NCBI GenBank assembly: GCA_900762015.1
Contig: CAAFEX010000060.1
Coordinates: forward strand, 1 to 24,812
From: an uncultured Collinsella sp.
Lineage (GTDB): Bacteria > Actinomycetota > Coriobacteriia > Coriobacteriales > Coriobacteriaceae
DNA: 24,812 nucleotides
Direction of reading: 5' to 3'
This document shows positions 21,994 through 24,812 of the stretch, one piece after another. How positions within the stretch are numbered: position 1 is the stretch's first letter; the number at the start of each line of letters is the position of its first letter. Below the pieces are notes generated by a model. The model ran no database searches. It saw only the letters and a program-made list of their open reading frames with translations, and was not told the origin of the DNA. Position numbers and translations under genes: made by a program.

Positions 21994-22985
21994 TAATAAT
22001 CCAGCTTCCACATGTAGCGGCGCGTCATGTAGTCCTTGTGAGTAACGGCAGAGAGTGCACGCATATACACGTTGTTGAGGATCGGGGCAAAGATCAGGTG
22101 GTTGAAGTACTCGCTCACGCTGTCCTTGATGTCGTTGAGGCCGAGCTCCTTGGCGTCAAGCTGATAGACGCGCTCGCCACCGTACTGGTTGACGAAGCGG
22201 ATGCCGCGCTCGTCGTTGCAGCGGCTGCGGCCGACGCTGATGAGCTGGAACAGCGAGGTACGCTTGTCCAGGATCTCGAAGGGACCGTGGAAGAAGTCGC
22301 AGGTGTTGATGGTGCAGGAGTCAATCTGCAGCATCTCCTGCACGTTGCAGATGCTAAAGACGTAGGCGGCACCAAAGAGCGGACCCTGAGCCATGACGTT
22401 GATGCAGGGCTTGTCGGCGTTCTGCTCGGCCCACTTGGCAGCAAGCGGACGGGTGTACTCGACGGCCTTGCGATAGATGGGGTCGACCAAGTCGAACGCG
22501 GCCATAGCGGTCTCGTACTCGGCATAGCCCTCGGTCTGCTGCGTAAGCTCCATGGCGATCATGGTCACGACGGCGGAGTTGGTGCGGCCCATGCAGGACT
22601 CGTCGACGGCCAAGCTGTCGTACTGGATCTTGTAGTCGCAGACCTCGGTGAGGCCGGACTCGTCAACATAGATGGCGATGGTGCTGGCGCCGTGGTCCTT
22701 GGCGACCTGGGCGGCGACGATGGTCTCCTTGGTGCCGCGCATGGACACGACGACGGCCAGGGTGTTCTCGTTGACGTAGGCCGGGGTTGCGTGCACGAAT
22801 TCGTTGCTGGTGTAGCTGGAGCTCACGACCTGCGTGGCCTCGTGCTCCATAAAGTATTGAGCAGGGTAGTTGCCGCCATTGGATCCGCCGGCGCCAATCC
22901 ACACGACGCGCTTGATACCGCCCTTGTCTGCCTTGTCAGCCAAAACCTGGGAGACGACATCCTTAACCTGTTCCTGAGTAGTCAT
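21993..22985 (-). CDS. SIS-domain deglycase-like protein, paralog 3 (divergent active site)
   Basis: A 330-aa relative of the two deglycases, with the C-terminus RRYMWKLDY. The presumed catalytic pair is kept, E217 (VQEMLQ) and H233, 16 residues apart. Two features deviate: the motif GEYFHGPFE is CDFFHGPFE, so the conserved Glu before the aromatic is Asp230, and the phosphosugar loop is SMRGTKET (81-88) rather than S-x-S-G-x-T. The substrate is thus likely a different phosphosugar amine. The gene is divergent from GntR module 3, with shared motif copies between them, and has no transporter beside it. The ribosome binding site is AAAGG about 10 nt upstream. Its TAG stop shares a base with the structured repeat. 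An isomerase role cannot be excluded. Confidence 0.82.
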   Translation of the reverse strand: MTTQEQVKDVVSQVLADKADKGGIKRVVWIGAGGSNGGNYPAQYFMEHEATQVVSSSYTSNEFVHATPAYVNENTLAVVVSMRGTKETIVAAQVAKDHGASTIAIYVDESGLTEVCDYKIQYDSLAVDESCMGRTNSAVVTMIAMELTQQTEGYAEYETAMAAFDLVDPIYRKAVEYTRPLAAKWAEQNADKPCINVMAQGPLFGAAYVFSICNVQEMLQIDSCTINTCDFFHGPFEILDKRTSLFQLISVGRSRCNDERGIRFVNQYGGERVYQLDAKELGLNDIKDSVSEYFNHLIFAPILNNVYMRALSAVTHKDYMTRRYMWKLDY

Positions 22986-23022
22986 CGTGCATCAGCCTTT
23001 CTTCTCGTTTGATGCTCTCGAT

Positions 23023-23174
23023 GGCATACAAGTTACATACATGTTTTGGTTATGTCGACTAGTTGTATGCTATATTTGTCTTAGAAATTTTGCTGGTAAG
23101 GTTTTCGATTGTTCGTTACCAGCAGTTTTGTTCTTGTATTGAATACATGCTTGCTTAGTTAGGCATACAAGTTA
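23023..23174. promoter_or_regulatory. Divergent control region with three GCATACAA motifs
   Basis: This AT-rich gap between deglycase 3 and GntR module 3 carries GGCATACAAGTTA twice in the same orientation (23023-23035 and 23162-23174) and an inverted relative, GCATACAACTAG, at 23070-23059. One site lies near each gene start, as expected for a GntR protein controlling both genes. Between them TGCTGGTAA (23091-23099) and its exact complement (23116-23124) form a 9-bp inverted repeat with a 16-nt loop. No convincing -35/-10 pair can be named. Confidence 0.6.
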
Positions 23175-23190
23175 GATATAGGTTGGCAAT

Positions 23191-23913
23191 ATGAGCGTCT
23201 CATCTAAAAAGAAACTGAGCCAATACGAGCGCTTGGCGGGCATGCTGCGCGACCGCATCGCCGCCGGCACCTACGCGCGCGGAGACAAGCTGCCGTCCGA
23301 GATGGAACTCATGGACGAATCGGGGCTGTCGCGCAGCACCGTGCGCCATGCCCTTAAGGTGCTCGTTGATGAGGGCCTGGTTCGCACCGAGCGCGGACGT
23401 GGTGCCTTTGTGGCCGACACGCCCGCGCTCCACGAGAACAACCTGGTGTTTTCGAGCTATACCAAGCAGGTCGAAGGCCAGGGCATGAAGCCCACCACGC
23501 GCACCGTGGACTCGGGCTTTACCAAGGCGGGCGGCAGCATAGCTAAGTTCTTTGATGCCGCCGTGGGCAGCAAGCTCGTCAAACTTGTCCGTCTGCGTTA
23601 TCTGGACGATGCGCCGCTGTGCCTGGAGACCACCTATCTACCACCGAGCTTTGAGGCACTCATCGATCGCGATATCAACGGTTCGCTCTACGCCACGCTG
23701 CGACAGGAGTTCCATCGCGCACCGGCACAGGGGCATAAGACCTTTGAAGTGTGCTATGCCTCGCAAAACGAGGCGTTTTTGCTCAACGTTGAGCGCGGGC
23801 AGGCGCTGATCCTGATCACCGACTACGTCCACGACACCGACGGCCGCCCGCTCCATGTCTCCAAGCGCATCCAACGCACCGACCGCGCCAAATACACCGA
23901 GCCCATCGGCTAA
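23191..23913 (+). CDS. GntR/HutC-family regulator with UTRA domain, module 3
   Basis: A 240-aa regulator. The winged helix is at about 10-78 (LSQYERLAGMLRDRIAAGTY, DKLPSEMELMDESGLSRSTV, ERGRGAFV) and the UTRA domain at about 90-238 (CLETTYLPPSFEALIDRDIN, ALILITDYVHDTDGRPLHVS). It is more distant from the other two regulators than they are from each other. Its target is most likely the divergent deglycase 3 gene and itself, through the GCATACAA motifs. The ribosome binding site is weak (AGG about 8 nt upstream). The final TAA lies at the edge of repeat copy D, which spans the gap to the convergent acetyltransferase gene. Confidence 0.9.
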   Translation: MSVSSKKKLSQYERLAGMLRDRIAAGTYARGDKLPSEMELMDESGLSRSTVRHALKVLVDEGLVRTERGRGAFVADTPALHENNLVFSSYTKQVEGQGMKPTTRTVDSGFTKAGGSIAKFFDAAVGSKLVKLVRLRYLDDAPLCLETTYLPPSFEALIDRDINGSLYATLRQEFHRAPAQGHKTFEVCYASQNEAFLLNVERGQALILITDYVHDTDGRPLHVSKRIQRTDRAKYTEPIG

Positions 23914-23949
23914 CCTGCCAAAATAGACCTGTCCCTAAATGGTAGGTTT
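23912..23949 (+). repeat. 40-nt dispersed repeat, copy D, overlapping two gene ends
   Basis: AACCTGCCAAAATAGACCTG and the following 18 nt match copy A over most of its length but lack the CAGATAAA start. AACCTGCCA and TGGTAGGTT form a 9-bp stem with one wobble. It contains the last bases of the GntR stop codon on the left and the final codons and stop of the acetyltransferase on the right. Confidence 0.6.
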
Positions 23950-24525
23950 GGGGAGGTCGGGGAACCAGGTTGGTTTGGGTTGGTTGGGCGTGCGCTCGGC
24001 TAGGACCAGCTCCATCCAACACATGTCGTACCAGCGACCGAACTTTTGGGCACAGCGGTCGAAGGCACCCACCAGGCGATATCCCATATGGGCATGGAAG
24101 TCCTGACTGTTGTGCGTCAGATACTCGTCGTCCTTGTCGTGCGGCACGGCAATGAGCGCGCACATATTGGTGATGCCCATCGCGATCAGACATTGCTTGA
24201 GCGTATCGTGCAACTTGCGGCCCAGCCCGCCGTGGCGCACGTCGCACGCCAGGTAGATCGACGTCTCGACCGACCAGTCGTATGCCTCGCGGCTGTTGAG
24301 CGGGCTCACATAGGCATAGCCTACCGGACGCCCGTCCAGCTCCATCACCAAATACGGATAGCGCTTGAGCGTACGCTCGATGCGCCCGGCGAACTCCTCA
24401 ACGCTCGGCACCTCGTATTCGCAGGTAATCGCCGTCTGGCGCACATACGGCTCATAGATGGCAAGCAACGCCGGCGCGTCTTCGGGCGTCGCCAGGCGAA
24501 TCGTCGGCTCGGACATCTCGGTCAT
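23935..24525 (-). CDS. GNAT-family N-acetyltransferase (phosphinothricin acetyltransferase-like)
   Basis: A 196-aa acetyl-CoA-dependent N-acetyltransferase. It fits the PAT/MnaT-like group: IRLATPEDAPALLAIYEPYV at the N-terminus, VSPLNSREAYDWSVETSIYL in the middle, acetyl-CoA loop RHGGLG (R-x-x-G-x-G), and MGYRLVGAFDRCAQKFGRWYDM near the end. Likely substrates are small amines or toxic amino-acid analogues; the true one is not visible. I use the ATG at 24523-24525, with GGAGAAGGG just upstream. The last residues (PKPTI) and the stop codon lie inside repeat copy D, so the C-terminal tail was probably altered by that repeat. It follows the threonine aldolase gene, with a terminator between. Confidence 0.87.
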   Translation of the reverse strand: MTEMSEPTIRLATPEDAPALLAIYEPYVRQTAITCEYEVPSVEEFAGRIERTLKRYPYLVMELDGRPVGYAYVSPLNSREAYDWSVETSIYLACDVRHGGLGRKLHDTLKQCLIAMGITNMCALIAVPHDKDDEYLTHNSQDFHAHMGYRLVGAFDRCAQKFGRWYDMCWMELVLAERTPNQPKPTWFPDLPKPTI

Positions 24526-24540
24526 ACAACCCTTCTCCCC

Positions 24541-24584
24541 CAAAAGCAAAGGCCACCCTGCGCCAAACCCGGCGCAAGGCGGCC
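24541..24584 (-). terminator. Terminator of the threonine aldolase gene
   Basis: In the minus sense a 14-bp stem (24584-24571 with 24564-24551, two G-U wobbles, 6-nt loop) is followed by TTTGCTTTTG. The wobbles would be A-C mismatches in the plus sense, so the minus sense is favoured. It lies 18 nt after the aldolase stop codon and overlaps the leader of the acetyltransferase gene. Confidence 0.75.
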
Positions 24585-24602
24585 CCTCGTCATTACATCA
24601 GG

Positions 24603-24812
24603 CTACAGGACAGCCGCCAGCGCGTCGATGTCCTCCTGCGTCGTGGCCCAGCTGGTGCAAAAGCGCACCACCGTATGAGTATCGTCGTACTTTTCCCAGT
24701 ACTCGATCGCCGCATGCTCGCGAATGCAGGCCATATCCTCGTTGGGCAGAATCACGAACTGCTGGTTCGTGGGCGTCTCCAAGAAGAACTGGTAGCCGCG
24801 CTCGTGCAGCAC
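24603..24812 (-). CDS. Low-specificity L-threonine aldolase, C-terminal fragment
   Basis: The last 69 codons of a minus-strand gene that starts beyond the right edge. The segment GYQFFLETPTNQQFVILPN, followed by YWEKYDDTHTVVRFCTSWAT and ending ALAAVL, matches the C-terminal domain of pyridoxal-phosphate-dependent threonine aldolases/beta-eliminating lyases, which split L-threonine into glycine and acetaldehyde. The lysine that binds the cofactor lies outside the window. It ends at TAG 24603-24605, followed by a terminator. Confidence 0.85.
   Translation of the reverse strand: MLHERGYQFFLETPTNQQFVILPNEDMACIREHAAIEYWEKYDDTHTVVRFCTSWATTQEDIDALAAVL

Noticed and set aside
21805..21996. Small peptide encoded in structured repeat copy 2, with a similar one in copy 1
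   Set aside because: The shared frame (SEQGALKR, GIDLLVMP) follows from nucleotide identity. Differences between copies change amino acids but always keep base pairs, so the fold is what is selected.

Overview
The window looks like chromosomal DNA of a gut actinobacterium of class Coriobacteriia, most likely Collinsella. This rests on GC-rich coding sequence, Shine-Dalgarno-led genes, a phosphotransferase system (PTS) of the mannose family with several FrlB/GfrF-type sugar-amine deglycases, and intergenic spaces full of short palindromic repeats. Genus is an inference from gene content; no rRNA or tRNA gene is present.

Left part (1-9225). A truncated minus-strand gene runs off the left edge. 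It is followed by a small unknown plus-strand gene and a minus-strand Schlafen/AlbA-type ATP-binding regulator, whose AT-rich upstream region carries many TCTCTC-type motifs and a perfect 18-bp palindrome. Next come a PreP-like M16C peptidase, 5-formyltetrahydrofolate cyclo-ligase, a MetA homoserine acyltransferase with the acetyl-CoA-type Glu111, and an L-2-hydroxyisocaproate/lactate dehydrogenase with a strong terminator.

Central and right part (9275-23913). This is dominated by three paralogous SIS-domain deglycases and three GntR/UTRA regulators. Module 1: recQ, a GntR gene 2 nt behind it, then deglycase 1 with its own promoter and a leader hairpin. Module 2: a mannose-type PTS operon (fused IIA-IIB, IIC, IID) with deglycase 2 as last gene and a clear terminator; a GntR gene, a YitT-family membrane protein, a HAD phosphatase and a DMT transporter lie nearby. 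Module 3: deglycase 3 divergent from a GntR gene, with three copies of a GCATACAA motif between them. The simplest reading is uptake and 6-phosphorylation of Amadori-type sugar amines (fructoselysine, glucoselysine or relatives) by the PTS, then cleavage by the deglycases to a hexose phosphate plus a free amine, with each branch under its own GntR sensor. The substrates are inferred, not shown. The right end holds a GNAT acetyltransferase and the 3' end of a threonine aldolase gene.

The most striking non-coding find is a repeat of about 220 bp present twice (13232-13456 and 21772-21993), each ending exactly at the stop codon of a minus-strand gene. In the 145-nt core the copies align without gaps and differ at 14 positions. 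All 14 fall into seven base pairs of the predicted fold, and every pair is kept by a compensating change. This points to selection on a folded nucleic acid. At least four other palindromic repeat types occupy other gaps: a 40-nt family in four copies, a two-unit BIME-like palindrome, a 119-bp nested hairpin, and a hairpin built on GTAGATTTTTGG.
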